NCBI RefSeq assembly: GCF_001854765.1
Contig: NZ_LJJE01000063.1
Span: 186,001 to 250,000 of the forward strand
Length of the DNA stretch: 64,000 nucleotides
From: Vibrio sonorensis
GTDB lineage: Bacteria > Pseudomonadota > Gammaproteobacteria > Enterobacterales > Vibrionaceae
Direction: 5' to 3'
The notes under the pieces were generated by a model. The model was not told the DNA's origin, did not search any database, and saw nothing but the letters and a program-made list of their open reading frames with translations. Of this stretch, positions 56,386-64,000 are shown one piece after another. How positions within the stretch are numbered: the stretch's first letter is position 1; the number at the start of each line of letters is the position of its first letter. A program made the translations under genes and the position numbers.

Positions 56386-56413
56386 TTGACTGGCTGTGTA
56401 ATTCAAGTAAAGT
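56386..56413 (+). promoter_or_regulatory. Promoter and leader hairpin of the second tRNA-Leu/Cys unit
   Basis: TTGACT, a 16-base spacer and TAAAGT match the other tRNA promoters. The leader at 56420-56447 folds through CTTCTCA and TGAGAGG with an inner GGG/CCC pair. Confidence 0.7.
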
Positions 56414-56499
56414 ACACACCTTCTCAAGGGGATTGCCCGTTGAGAGGATAAGATTTGCAGTATTAAATACTCAAGATGGTGCCTATCATCGCAATGCGT

Positions 56500-56586
56500 G
56501 CCCTGGTGGTGGAATTGGTAGACACAAGGGATTTAAAATCCCTCGGCGTTCGCGCTGTGCCGGTTCAAGTCCGGCCCGGGGCACCA
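56500..56586 (+). tRNA. tRNA-Leu (anticodon TAA), second copy
   Basis: This gene is identical to the copy at 55914 except in the variable arm, where the stem is CGGCG/CGCTG. The A-T pair of the first copy is replaced by G-C through changes on both sides, so the stem is kept. CCA is encoded. Confidence 0.97.
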
Positions 56587-56668
56587 GTTTGAATTTCAAT
56601 ATTGTAAAAAACAGAGTTTTCTTTTTCTAAGGAACACGAGTTCAAACAGAACTTGCTTCGTTCAAAAA

Positions 56669-56742
56669 GGCGCGTTGGCAGAGTGGCTATGCAGCGGATT
56701 GCAAATCCGTGGACCTCGGTTCGACTCCGGGACGCGCCTCCA
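56669..56742 (+). tRNA. tRNA-Cys (anticodon GCA), third copy
   Basis: This gene is identical to the copies at 53112 and 56012. It lies 82 bases after the second tRNA-Leu with no promoter seen between, so it is probably co-transcribed. Confidence 0.97.
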
Positions 56743-57165
56743 TCTTCTTCTAATTTTCACTCTAAAGTTTACATCCACTCTGCGTGAATCAACGCAAAGT
56801 ATGACCTTGCTCCCATTAATAATAATTCTTATTAACATTTAGCGATCATTTGTTTGAGTGATTAATACTCAAGTTGCGTTTAATTTATACCTTAACGTAT
56901 CATGTTTTATAAAATTGTAAGTAAAAGCTCTAGAATTATATATTGCTCAACTATTAAGTTATTGTGTGGTATGGCGATTTTTTCCGTTTTTTTAATGAAA
57001 TACACCACTCATTTACATTTTGTAACTTAAGTGGTTATCTGTTGAACGGCAGTTTTGTGACTCAAATTAGAACAGTAAGGCCTTACTGAGTGTTCTGATG
57101 GTTATCTTGTTTTTGTGACATTGATACATACAATGTTCTCCGGCTAGAGTGGAGAATATATAATT
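56743..57165 (+). promoter_or_regulatory. Intergenic region before the chemoreceptor gene
   Basis: These 423 bp are AT-rich. TAATAA-TAATTC-TTATTA near 56817-56834 is a partial dyad that loosely resembles a Fur box. No gene is apparent. The promoter of the chemoreceptor gene should lie here; GTGGAGAA lies just before its start. Confidence 0.35.
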
Positions 57166-58788
57166 ATGCAGTTATTCAATTCGTTCTTGAATCAACTAAA
57201 AGTCGCGTCAAAAATTCGCTTAATCATTTTATTATCGAGTCTGTTTATTATCGGTATAGAAGTGATGTCAGCGGTAGCGCAGAGAAACGCAATCCTAACG
57301 GAACGCAAAGAGGCCGCTCAATCTCTTGTGGAATCCATCGTTAATCAAGTTCACTACGCAGCGCAAAGTGATGATATATCTGATGATCAAATTAAGAGAC
57401 TAGTGGGCTCGGTTCGCTACGACGAAAACGGATACTTCTTCATCCACAATCTCGACGGTGTGATGATTATGCATGCGTTAAAACCGGAGCTGAACAATCA
57501 AGACATGAGGGTAAGCTCGGCGATCAACGCCCGCAATGCAGTACTGCGCTTTATAGAAGTAGCAAAACAGCAGGGCAGTGGTTTTGTCACCTATGACTGG
57601 GTGCAACCGGGTAGTGACGACCTCGAAGAAAAAGTTTCCTATGTAAAAATGACAAACCACCAAAACTGGGTGGTAGGTACTGGTGTTTATGTCTCTGATG
57701 TCGAGGAAGCATTCGAACAACAGTTACGAGATACCTTAATAATCACCTTACTGTTATTGATTGGTTTGGTGGGTGTTTCTAGCCTTATTTCTAGAAACAT
57801 TATTAGGCCTTTGCAAAAAGTCACCAAGACTATGGAGCAGATCGCTGACGAAAAAGATCTAACTATAGAAATGAAGGGACAGGGCAAAGACGAACTGTCC
57901 GTTATGGCACGTTCATTTAATAAGATGAACCAAAATATTAAATCAGTTATCAGTGATATTAATTCGAGTACCAGTTCGTTAGCTTCCCAAGCGGAAGAGT
58001 TATCGACGGTGACAGTGCAGATCCAAAGTGGTGTGGTGGAGCAGAAAGCGAAAACCGTTGCCGTATCAGAAAGCGTTAACCAGTTGGCTGATGTATCACA
58101 GACGGTCTCTGACAAAGCGAATATTGCGTTAGAGCGTGTAAGTCACGCGGCTCAATCCGCTGAAAGTGCCAATCGGAGTATTCACGACAATATCAAAGTG
58201 ATTGGTTCGGCTGCTGATAAAGTGAAAAGCGCAGTGGTTACAGCAGAAAGTTTGGAAAATTCTTCGAGCAAAATTGGCAATATCATAGAAGTGATCACCC
58301 AAATTGCAGAGCAAACTAATCTTTTGGCATTAAACGCTGCCATTGAAGCTGCGCGAGCTGGTGAACAAGGACGTGGCTTTGCAGTGGTCGCTGATGAAGT
58401 TAGAACACTGGCGTCTAGAACCCAAGAATCTACTTGTACTATCCAAGCTTTGATTTCTGACCTGCAAAGTGACGTCAACACGACCGTTGATGTAATGCGA
58501 GATTGTGATAAGTACACTGCAGCAGGTATTGAAAAAGCCAATGTATGTGGACTTGAGCTGGCAAAAATTGAAGAAGCAGTTTCTGCGATAAACTTAATTG
58601 TTAATGAAATCAATGCATTTTCTAAGCAACAAAGCGAGCAAGCATCAGAAATTAACGAGCATATCGTCAATATAGCCACGGTGGCGGAACAGACAGAAAA
58701 TGGTTCGTTGCAAACCAGTCAATCGAGCGAACAGCTTAGTGATATGGCGCAGAGGCTGAATCATCTAGTTAATTCCTTCAAACTGTAA
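57166..58788 (+). CDS. Methyl-accepting chemotaxis protein with sCache sensor
   Basis: The 540-residue receptor has TM1 (about 17-34), a periplasmic single-Cache domain at about 40-180 ([29 protein letters not shown]), TM2 (about 187-207), HAMP, and the cytosolic signalling hairpin with [20 protein letters not shown]. sCache receptors commonly sense small carboxylates or amines. No pentapeptide tether for CheR/CheB is seen at the C-terminus (HLVNSFKL). Confidence 0.93.
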   Translation: MQLFNSFLNQLKVASKIRLIILLSSLFIIGIEVMSAVAQRNAILTERKEAAQSLVESIVNQVHYAAQSDDISDDQIKRLVGSVRYDENGYFFIHNLDGVMIMHALKPELNNQDMRVSSAINARNAVLRFIEVAKQQGSGFVTYDWVQPGSDDLEEKVSYVKMTNHQNWVVGTGVYVSDVEEAFEQQLRDTLIITLLLLIGLVGVSSLISRNIIRPLQKVTKTMEQIADEKDLTIEMKGQGKDELSVMARSFNKMNQNIKSVISDINSSTSSLASQAEELSTVTVQIQSGVVEQKAKTVAVSESVNQLADVSQTVSDKANIALERVSHAAQSAESANRSIHDNIKVIGSAADKVKSAVVTAESLENSSSKIGNIIEVITQIAEQTNLLALNAAIEAARAGEQGRGFAVVADEVRTLASRTQESTCTIQALISDLQSDVNTTVDVMRDCDKYTAAGIEKANVCGLELAKIEEAVSAINLIVNEINAFSKQQSEQASEINEHIVNIATVAEQTENGSLQTSQSSEQLSDMAQRLNHLVNSFKL

Positions 58789-58794
58789 TATACC

Positions 58795-58830
58795 AAGCCC
58801 AATCACTATTGATTGGGCTTGTTTGCTTTT
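58795..58830. terminator. Intrinsic terminator
   Basis: AAGCCCAATCA and TGATTGGGCTT form an 11-bp stem followed by GTTTGCTTTT. It lies between the chemoreceptor and the convergent aspartoacylase gene. Confidence 0.82.
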
Positions 58831-58850
58831 ATAGTTGGCAAGTCAACATT

Positions 58851-59729
58851 TTAATCATTTGGATTAAAGGTGAACTTTTCCGCCAATGCCATTGCAATAT
58901 GACTAGTGGCGTAAGCCGCTTCGTTTATAAAGTGCGGATAGACGGTGCTGCTGCCGTCAAAGTAGGTATCTCTGCCATCAAAATAAGAAAACAGTGGTTC
59001 GCCTAGTTCTAGTGGTAAGAAGTCGCGACCCAAAAGTGTTGGGTGAACGGTCGCTAAGCGCTTGTTTTCATGATTTACTGGGAATGAAACCTCTTCTAAC
59101 AGCCTGTACGCTGGAATGTTTTCTGGCAGCGTTGGCAAAGCTTCAGAGTTGTAGGCTTGAATAAAATCTAAGGTTGCTGCTACTGCGTTTCTCGTTGCCT
59201 CTAATACGTCCAATTGTAGAACGCCATGGGCGTGTCCCCCCATTTCAATCATGATTCCGGCGGGGGCGACCGTGCAGAGATAGGGATGTTCTTCCCAGCT
59301 AACTTGATCTTCAAAAAGAATGTTTGCGTTTGGAATCGCTTGCTTTATATAACCGGCCAATTTTCTGTAAAAAGAAGATTGCTCTAGTAAGATAAAGGTA
59401 GTGCCCATGTTACTTGTGGTGTTGTGTATATCGATAACAAAGTGATGTTTTCTATCACCGTACCAACCTTTGATTCTTTCTGCTCTAGACGCCTCATAGG
59501 AGTCACTCGAAAGTTCAGGCTTATTACTATCGGAAAACAAGCGATTAAGATCGTTATCAATAAATCTCACCCCTTTGGCTATCGCTTCTGGATTAGCGAT
59601 TAAGCGATGTGACGTAAAGCTTTCTCTTTCAATTGAAAAGAGTCCTTGTTGAATCAACTCATTGAGATAGATCCCCGTGAGCTCGTTGCCATGAGTACCT
59701 GAGACTAATACGACGTGATTAATCATCAA
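58851..59729 (-). CDS. Aspartoacylase-family zinc hydrolase
   Basis: The 292-residue protein belongs to the AspA/AstE zinc carboxypeptidase-like family, which deacylates N-acyl amino acids. The zinc motif GTHGNE (residues 11-16, His13 and Glu16) is present, with NPEAIAKGVRFIDNDLNRLF and IDIHNTTSNMG (the third ligand His). It follows zevB by 9 bases, so a zinc enzyme is placed in a zinc-transport operon. Its substrate, acetyl-aspartate or another, is not certain. Confidence 0.88.
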   Translation of the reverse strand: MMINHVVLVSGTHGNELTGIYLNELIQQGLFSIERESFTSHRLIANPEAIAKGVRFIDNDLNRLFSDSNKPELSSDSYEASRAERIKGWYGDRKHHFVIDIHNTTSNMGTTFILLEQSSFYRKLAGYIKQAIPNANILFEDQVSWEEHPYLCTVAPAGIMIEMGGHAHGVLQLDVLEATRNAVAATLDFIQAYNSEALPTLPENIPAYRLLEEVSFPVNHENKRLATVHPTLLGRDFLPLELGEPLFSYFDGRDTYFDGSSTVYPHFINEAAYATSHIAMALAEKFTFNPND

Positions 59730-59738
59730 TTTTTCCTT

Positions 59739-60575
59739 TTATCTGATAAAATTAGGCAGTCCGACAAATCGACTGATGGCGAAAAGAAAAGCGCCTGACA
59801 CTGCCATTGAAAAAACGATAACGACCTGACCAATTTTACTCAGACGTTCTTGCTTGAAGTGTTTGAGCCAATGTCGCTTGATCCCGTTAGCGTTAAAAAC
59901 AAACAGGGATATGGTAGTAATTGTCCCTGTTGCCATTGTGAAAGCGGCGAGGTAACCGAGTGGCGCAGAAGCAAACATAGTGGCTAAAAACATGGTTAGT
60001 AATGTACTGGTACAAGGCCTTAAACCAATTAAAAGTGTGCTGTATAGCGAATATCTATCTGCCTTAGAGACGTTTTTTTTACTTCTGTTGTTAAACAGGT
60101 TGAGAGCGTGTTTTATCGCCAACAACAGGATAAATAGGGCACAAGCTTTTGTTAGCCACTGAGTCATGATCGACATATTTTGTGGAAGCGACGGTGTTAT
60201 CGCGGTAACGAGTAAAAAAAGTAGACACGCAGTTAATGCTTGCAAATAACTGATTGTTGATACTAGTACTAATATTTGCTTTGGCGATAATTGGTAGAGC
60301 AAACTAGTCGTGACTATTGCGGTTTTACCGTGGCCTGGAGCCAAAGCGTGCAAAGTCCCGTATAGATAGGCAAAACCCAAAAAGTAGAAAAGATGTTGAT
60401 GCCAGTTGTTTTGGACGTTAATAAGCTGAGCACTTAAGTTATCTGCCGCTTCTCTTTGTAGTGAATTGAGTTGTATCCAATAGACTGGAAAATTCGAGTA
60501 GAGTTGATATCCAAGGAATGAGAAGAGAACAAACAGCCCCCCTCCAATAAGTAGTTTTACACCTGCTCTGTTCAC
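59739..60575 (-). CDS. zevB: NicO-family metal transporter, ZevB-like
   Basis: The 278-residue membrane protein has about six TM helices and the NicO/RcnA motif HALAPGHGKTAIV, with GLRPCTSTLL further on. Paired with a DUF1007 protein it matches ZevA-ZevB, a zinc importer described in Haemophilus influenzae. Nickel or cobalt export, as for RcnA, remains possible. It starts 10 bases after zevA. Confidence 0.8.
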   Translation of the reverse strand: MNRAGVKLLIGGGLFVLFSFLGYQLYSNFPVYWIQLNSLQREAADNLSAQLINVQNNWHQHLFYFLGFAYLYGTLHALAPGHGKTAIVTTSLLYQLSPKQILVLVSTISYLQALTACLLFLLVTAITPSLPQNMSIMTQWLTKACALFILLLAIKHALNLFNNRSKKNVSKADRYSLYSTLLIGLRPCTSTLLTMFLATMFASAPLGYLAAFTMATGTITTISLFVFNANGIKRHWLKHFKQERLSKIGQVVIVFSMAVSGAFLFAISRFVGLPNFIR

Positions 60576-60585
60576 TGGACTTATC

Positions 60586-61218
60586 CTAATTGCAATGTAT
60601 TTCCGCAGACTGCGTAAACAGTTGCCCTAAGTCGTTATCGGGAGACTCATCAGGCCCAAGCGACAGCGCATATGTCACTTGCTCAGGAGTGGGGTTTGGT
60701 TCGATAACGTTTAACTGGCAGGTACCTGCATAGGCCAGTTGAACGTCTCCCGGGTTATCCCAACTCATATCGACGTAATAAGTCGGGTCGAAAATGAGTA
60801 AACGTATTCCCTGTTGGTTGATGTTGATGGGCTTGGCTATTAAGAGTTCGAAATGCATAGTCAACTTAGCACCATTAAGAGTTAACACTGCATCATCAAC
60901 TCGCTTGTACTTAATAGGCTCTTGATTGAGGTAGAAATAGGTAAAGTAATGGCTACTCAGCATATTATTGATAACGGAGTGGGCAATGCGATCTAGTACC
61001 TCTTGTTGATTTGAGCTGGTCATGCCTTCTCCAGCTAACATATAGGCAGAGGTCATTGCGTCGAATTCCCACGTCATCGAAATAGAAGTGATCTTATCTT
61101 CAGAAGTATTGATTTGAGATTTAATCGAAATCCAAGAATGAGGGTGTGCCAGTATTGGCGATGAATGCAAAAGAATCGCAGTGGCAAATGCTAACAGTCG
61201 AAAAAAAGAAAGACTCAA
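60586..61218 (-). CDS. zevA: DUF1007 periplasmic protein, ZevA-like
   Basis: The 210-residue protein has a signal peptide (about 1-24). The mature N-terminus is HPHSWISIKSQI, typical of DUF1007, where the first histidines may bind metal. The partner is the NicO transporter directly downstream. The only start in frame is TTG at 61218 with no clear ribosome-binding site, so the true start is uncertain. The upstream palindrome at 61239 is probably its operator. Confidence 0.8.
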   Translation of the reverse strand: MSLSFFRLLAFATAILLHSSPILAHPHSWISIKSQINTSEDKITSISMTWEFDAMTSAYMLAGEGMTSSNQQEVLDRIAHSVINNMLSSHYFTYFYLNQEPIKYKRVDDAVLTLNGAKLTMHFELLIAKPININQQGIRLLIFDPTYYVDMSWDNPGDVQLAYAGTCQLNVIEPNPTPEQVTYALSLGPDESPDNDLGQLFTQSAEIHCN

Positions 61219-61238
61219 TGTGATTACGTATAGTTAAA

Positions 61239-61266
61239 TAATTGATATGTTATAACATATCAATTA
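61239..61266. promoter_or_regulatory. 28-bp perfect palindrome, probable metalloregulator operator
   Basis: Fourteen bases (TAATTGATATGTTA) are followed by their exact complement, with core ATATGTTATAACATAT. It lies 20 bp upstream of the zevA start. The core TGTTATAACA resembles Zur operators, although the usual Zur box has a longer centre. Its lack of a T-run and location in the promoter argue against a terminator. Confidence 0.6.
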
Positions 61267-61349
61267 GTGCAACAAGTGGCGCTTTTAAAAAGGAGGGCTT
61301 GTTATTAACACTGCGTTGCAGTGAGTCTTCTAGATTGATTGACGGATAT

Positions 61350-61374
61350 AAAAAAGGCCTTCATGAGAAGGCCC
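61350..61374 (-). terminator. Intrinsic terminator of the Aer-like receptor gene
   Basis: On the minus strand GGCCTTC-tcat-GAAGGCC is followed by TTTTTTATA, just after the stop at 61381. Confidence 0.85.
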
Positions 61375-61380
61375 TAAAAA

Positions 61381-62940
61381 TTATGCTACATCGCTTTTCT
61401 GGAACTGTTTCATCAACCTTTGCAACGCCTCGATACGCGTAACTAAGTCACTTGTTCGCTTGATAGAAGTATGCGAAACCGAAGAAGTATCATCAGCCAA
61501 TTGCTTTATCTTGAAGATGCTCTGATTGACTTCATTAGTCACCGTTGCTTGCTCTTCGACAGCGGAGGCAATCTGGTGGCTGCTGTCGGTGACACTATCA
61601 AGCTTATCTGAGATATCTTTTAAGATGCCACCCGTTTCATCTGCGCGAACTCTGCATCGGTCTGATAGCTCAATGCCTTTTTCCATAGCCTCGACTGCAC
61701 CATTCGCGGTTTGCTGAAGATGGCTAATCATTGCGTGAATTTCTCCGGCCGAAGATCCGGTTTTTGACGCCAAGTTGCGTACTTCGTCAGCAACCACCGC
61801 AAATCCGCGACCCGCTTCGCCAGCGCGCGCAGCTTCAATTGCGGCATTGAGGGCAAGTAAGTTGGTTTGCTCTGAAATGGCAGAAATCACTTCTAGAATA
61901 CTGTCAATGCGTTGAGAATCTTCAGAAAGCTTATTAATGATGGCTTGTGACTGTGTTAACTCAACCGCTAGCGCATTCACTTCCGTAATAGTCGAGCGTA
62001 TGCTTTCAAGTCCTTGAGTCGATGCGTCGTTTGCCTCATCGGTTAGCATTGAAGAGGCTGATGCAGCGGTTGCTACTTCACTGATCGAGTGAGTTAACTC
62101 TTCCACTGCCGTTGCGACTTGCTCGGTTTCATTACACTGTTGATCAAGACTTTGGCCAATAGATTGGATAGTGCCAAACTCATCTTCTGCCGAGATCAAA
62201 ATTTTACCAGCCGTCTCCGTAGAGCGGCCTGTAATCGCTCGCAGCTCAGCCTTTTTCATCATTAGTGCGAGTTCAATTTGCGAATAGTCGTCAAATTTAT
62301 CGGTATAAGGCTTTTCCATCAGAGGGTTGGAATAGGCCTCTTGCGCCAGCTTAGATACTTGGGCAAAGCGCCACCACTGGAAGAAGCTATTGCCTGCATT
62401 GAGCAAGCAAAACGCAGAAAACACAAAAGTGTACCAAGCAGGGGTTAGGATCGAAAACGCTAGAGAAGCAACGCAAATCAAACCGCTAAGGACCATGCCT
62501 AAAAGATTGAATTGATAACGAGGAGCCTTGGGCACCTTGCCCTTGTTGATTTGCTTGTACAGCTTTTCAGCTCTAGCCACTTGCTCAGGTGCTGGTTTAG
62601 AACGAACAGATTGGTATTCGACCGTTTCGCCTGTTTCGTCTTTGATAGGTGTTACAAACGCAGACACCCAATAGTGTTTTTCGCCTTTACATTGGTTTTT
62701 CACCAACCCCATCCAGCTTTTGCCTGCTTTTAGGTACTCCCACATTTGCGCAAATGCAGCTTTAGGCATATCTGAATGGCGAACGATATTATGGGCATTA
62801 CCAATAAGTTCTTGCTGATCATACTCGGCGATATCGCAGAAATCATGATTGGCATAGGTAATGACGCTAGACGGATCGGTTGTCGAAATCAAATTAGCGT
62901 CTTGGTTATATTCCTTGTTGAGGGAATCCTTATCTCTCAT
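61381..62940 (-). CDS. Aer-like PAS-domain chemoreceptor (aerotaxis)
   Basis: The 519-residue receptor begins with a PAS domain at about 15-115 ([51 protein letters not shown]). A membrane hairpin follows at about 146-185 ([36 protein letters not shown]). The signalling domain has [23 protein letters not shown] domains of this subfamily often bind FAD to sense redox state or oxygen. It is monocistronic with its own terminator. Confidence 0.92.
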   Translation of the reverse strand: MRDKDSLNKEYNQDANLISTTDPSSVITYANHDFCDIAEYDQQELIGNAHNIVRHSDMPKAAFAQMWEYLKAGKSWMGLVKNQCKGEKHYWVSAFVTPIKDETGETVEYQSVRSKPAPEQVARAEKLYKQINKGKVPKAPRYQFNLLGMVLSGLICVASLAFSILTPAWYTFVFSAFCLLNAGNSFFQWWRFAQVSKLAQEAYSNPLMEKPYTDKFDDYSQIELALMMKKAELRAITGRSTETAGKILISAEDEFGTIQSIGQSLDQQCNETEQVATAVEELTHSISEVATAASASSMLTDEANDASTQGLESIRSTITEVNALAVELTQSQAIINKLSEDSQRIDSILEVISAISEQTNLLALNAAIEAARAGEAGRGFAVVADEVRNLASKTGSSAGEIHAMISHLQQTANGAVEAMEKGIELSDRCRVRADETGGILKDISDKLDSVTDSSHQIASAVEEQATVTNEVNQSIFKIKQLADDTSSVSHTSIKRTSDLVTRIEALQRLMKQFQKSDVA

Positions 62941-63306
62941 TTGTCACTATCTCTATTCTGTCGCTTAAATGGGACGCTTCCAGTACAGACGGTTTCCTGC
63001 GATACACCCCAGAAGAACACCCTGTAATTACAATCAGATATGTTAATAGTCCTTTCAATAGAAGTGGTTTGACTTGAATCAATCTATCGATTTTGTCGCT
63101 AAATGGATCACAGAAATATGATACGGCGCACCTATTTTATGTAACAGTAATATATGTAACGTTACATTTCAGAGGGCATTTGATGTGATTCTTGTTCAAT
63201 TAATACGGTATATAATTCTGAATTTTATAAACTAAAGTTATAAGAAGAGGTTAAAAATAAGGCTATTGAGTATGAGTTCCAGATAGACGACTGGCAAAGT
63301 AAACTG
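62941..63306 (-). promoter_or_regulatory. Promoter region of the Aer-like gene with TGTAAC repeats
   Basis: ATGTAAC occurs at 63139-63145 and again at 63154-63160. The second copy is the left half of a 14-bp palindrome ATGTAACGTTACAT at 63154-63167. This looks like a binding site for a dimeric regulator. No gene is seen in this stretch. Confidence 0.4.
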
Positions 63307-63741
63307 TTATACCGAACAGGGTGTTCCTCTCGTGTTTTTTTCTGATTTTCCCATTGGCATTTCATCGATAAGGCTACTGATTTTGTTCCAATCAGTACTT
63401 GGACCCCAACGCAGTTTTTCGTCGCCATCTTTGCCAATTAGAATCGTGGTATGGGATTTTTGATCAATACCGAACAGGTGATACATAGAGGGTAAATCGA
63501 CGTGATCTTTCACCCATTTGGGTTCAGTGTGTCCTTCAGCGGTGATGACCAGAGTGACGACATCTCTATTTTTGATAATACATTCATTGATAAGCACATC
63601 TAACAGAAACTGTTTAACCACTTTGTCTTGTGTAGGGGCAAAAAGAATGACACTGCGGTGTCCATAGTTAGGCTGGAACATCGGATACGCAGAACAAGCG
63701 AAAGAGACCGTTAGAGCCATCAAAGTGATGATTCGAATCAT
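63307..63741 (-). CDS. Secreted DUF4174 (thioredoxin-fold) protein
   Basis: The 144-residue protein has a signal peptide (1-18). The DUF4174 pattern is present: HRSVILFAPTQDKVVKQFLL, DVVTLVITAEG and TTILIGKDGDEKLRWGP. The family has a thioredoxin-like fold but no CxxC motif here, so redox activity is unlikely. The function is unknown. Confidence 0.8.
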   Translation of the reverse strand: MIRIITLMALTVSFACSAYPMFQPNYGHRSVILFAPTQDKVVKQFLLDVLINECIIKNRDVVTLVITAEGHTEPKWVKDHVDLPSMYHLFGIDQKSHTTILIGKDGDEKLRWGPSTDWNKISSLIDEMPMGKSEKNTRGTPCSV

Positions 63742-63841
63742 GGTAGCCCCCGTTAAATAGCTTTTATACTTTATATACGGTGTTGGGCTGTTATCTAGAT
63801 CATCAATAGATACAGATCCGGGGACAAAGAGGGTTTAAAAG

Positions 63842-64000
63842 ATGTTGACTGGTTCGTTGCTAACAGAGTTCAAAACCATAGAGGCTATGATATTAATCTA
63901 TTGCCGAGGACGCCATGGCTGTAAAGAACTGTGCAGTCAGTGCAAAACGCTACTCGAATACGCAGAGATGAGGCTCGATCGTTGCCCATACGGAGCCCAT
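63842..64000 (+). CDS. ygbA: YgbA-like nitrous oxide-stimulated promoter family protein (partial)
   Basis: The first 53 codons are present and the gene runs off the window end. The residues AMILIYCRGRHGCKELCSQC followed by LLEYAEMRLDRCPYGAH match the conserved N-terminal half of E. coli YgbA (YgbA_NO family), with cysteine pairs likely to bind metal. YgbA is controlled by nitric-oxide regulators in some bacteria. AGAGGG precedes the ATG, and an in-frame TAA lies just upstream. Confidence 0.8.
   Translation, partial: MLTGSLLTEFKTIEAMILIYCRGRHGCKELCSQCKTLLEYAEMRLDRCPYGAH

Noticed and set aside
1..64000. CRISPR arrays, insertion sequences, prophage or toxin-antitoxin pairs
   Set aside because: No regularly spaced repeats, transposase or phage structural genes, or recognisable toxin-antitoxin pairs were seen anywhere in the window.

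Overview
The window looks like a chromosomal segment of a Vibrionaceae bacterium, most likely Vibrio. The reasons are its moderately AT-rich DNA, Vibrio-type genes such as a DUF3316-like secreted protein, a CheV, sdaA, ppiC and ravA-viaA, a Leu/Cys tRNA cluster, and many c-di-GMP and chemotaxis genes. This assignment is inference from gene content only.

Layout. 1-15 kb is a mixed metabolic and regulatory stretch: a LysR gene, a methyltransferase, acetoacetyl-CoA synthetase, the phhA-phhB phenylalanine hydroxylase operon behind a good TyrR/PhhR box, a GGDEF-EAL protein, several envelope proteins, elbB, yjjG and a YafY-type regulator. 14.9-28.4 kb is one long minus-strand operon for an uptake [NiFe] hydrogenase of the Hyd-2 type. 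It reads hybO-hybA-hybB-hybC, the protease hybD, a HypC paralogue (hupF), hybE, a HupK-like scaffold, hypA-hypB-hypC-hypD-hypE-hypF, and finally a 51-residue histidine-containing membrane protein overlapping hypF. 28.7-39.4 kb holds diguanylate cyclases, a PhnR-like GntR regulator, sdaA, a DHH phosphoesterase, yjbR, cheV and ppiC. 40.1-46.7 kb is a cytochrome bo3 quinol oxidase operon (cyoABCDE) that continues into Sco1, a PCuAC-like copper chaperone and an unknown secreted protein. 46.7-53 kb carries a methyltransferase, a cytochrome c, ltaE, a Nudix hydrolase and ravA-viaA. 53-56.7 kb has three tRNA-Cys and two tRNA-Leu genes in three transcription units with near-identical promoters; a substrate-binding-protein/diguanylate-cyclase pair sits between the first and second unit. 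57-64 kb has two chemoreceptors, a zevA-zevB-aspartoacylase operon behind a 28-bp perfect palindrome, a DUF4174 protein, and the start of a ygbA-like gene running off the end.

How the genes work together. Hyb would feed electrons from periplasmic H2 to the quinone pool, while Cyo takes electrons from quinol to oxygen, so the two largest operons are the input and output of one electron chain. Four GGDEF proteins, two chemoreceptors and CheV make the window rich in motility and lifestyle signalling.

Caution on sequence quality. Ten conserved genes (LysR, hypE, hypC, hupK, hybC, hybB, DHH, cheV, cyoE and the substrate-binding protein) are each broken by one frameshift. In every case the frame is restored by adding exactly one base, often beside a short homopolymer. 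Systematic missing bases explain this better than ten independent gene losses. These genes are typed as pseudogenes because the given sequence is broken, but they are probably intact in the organism.
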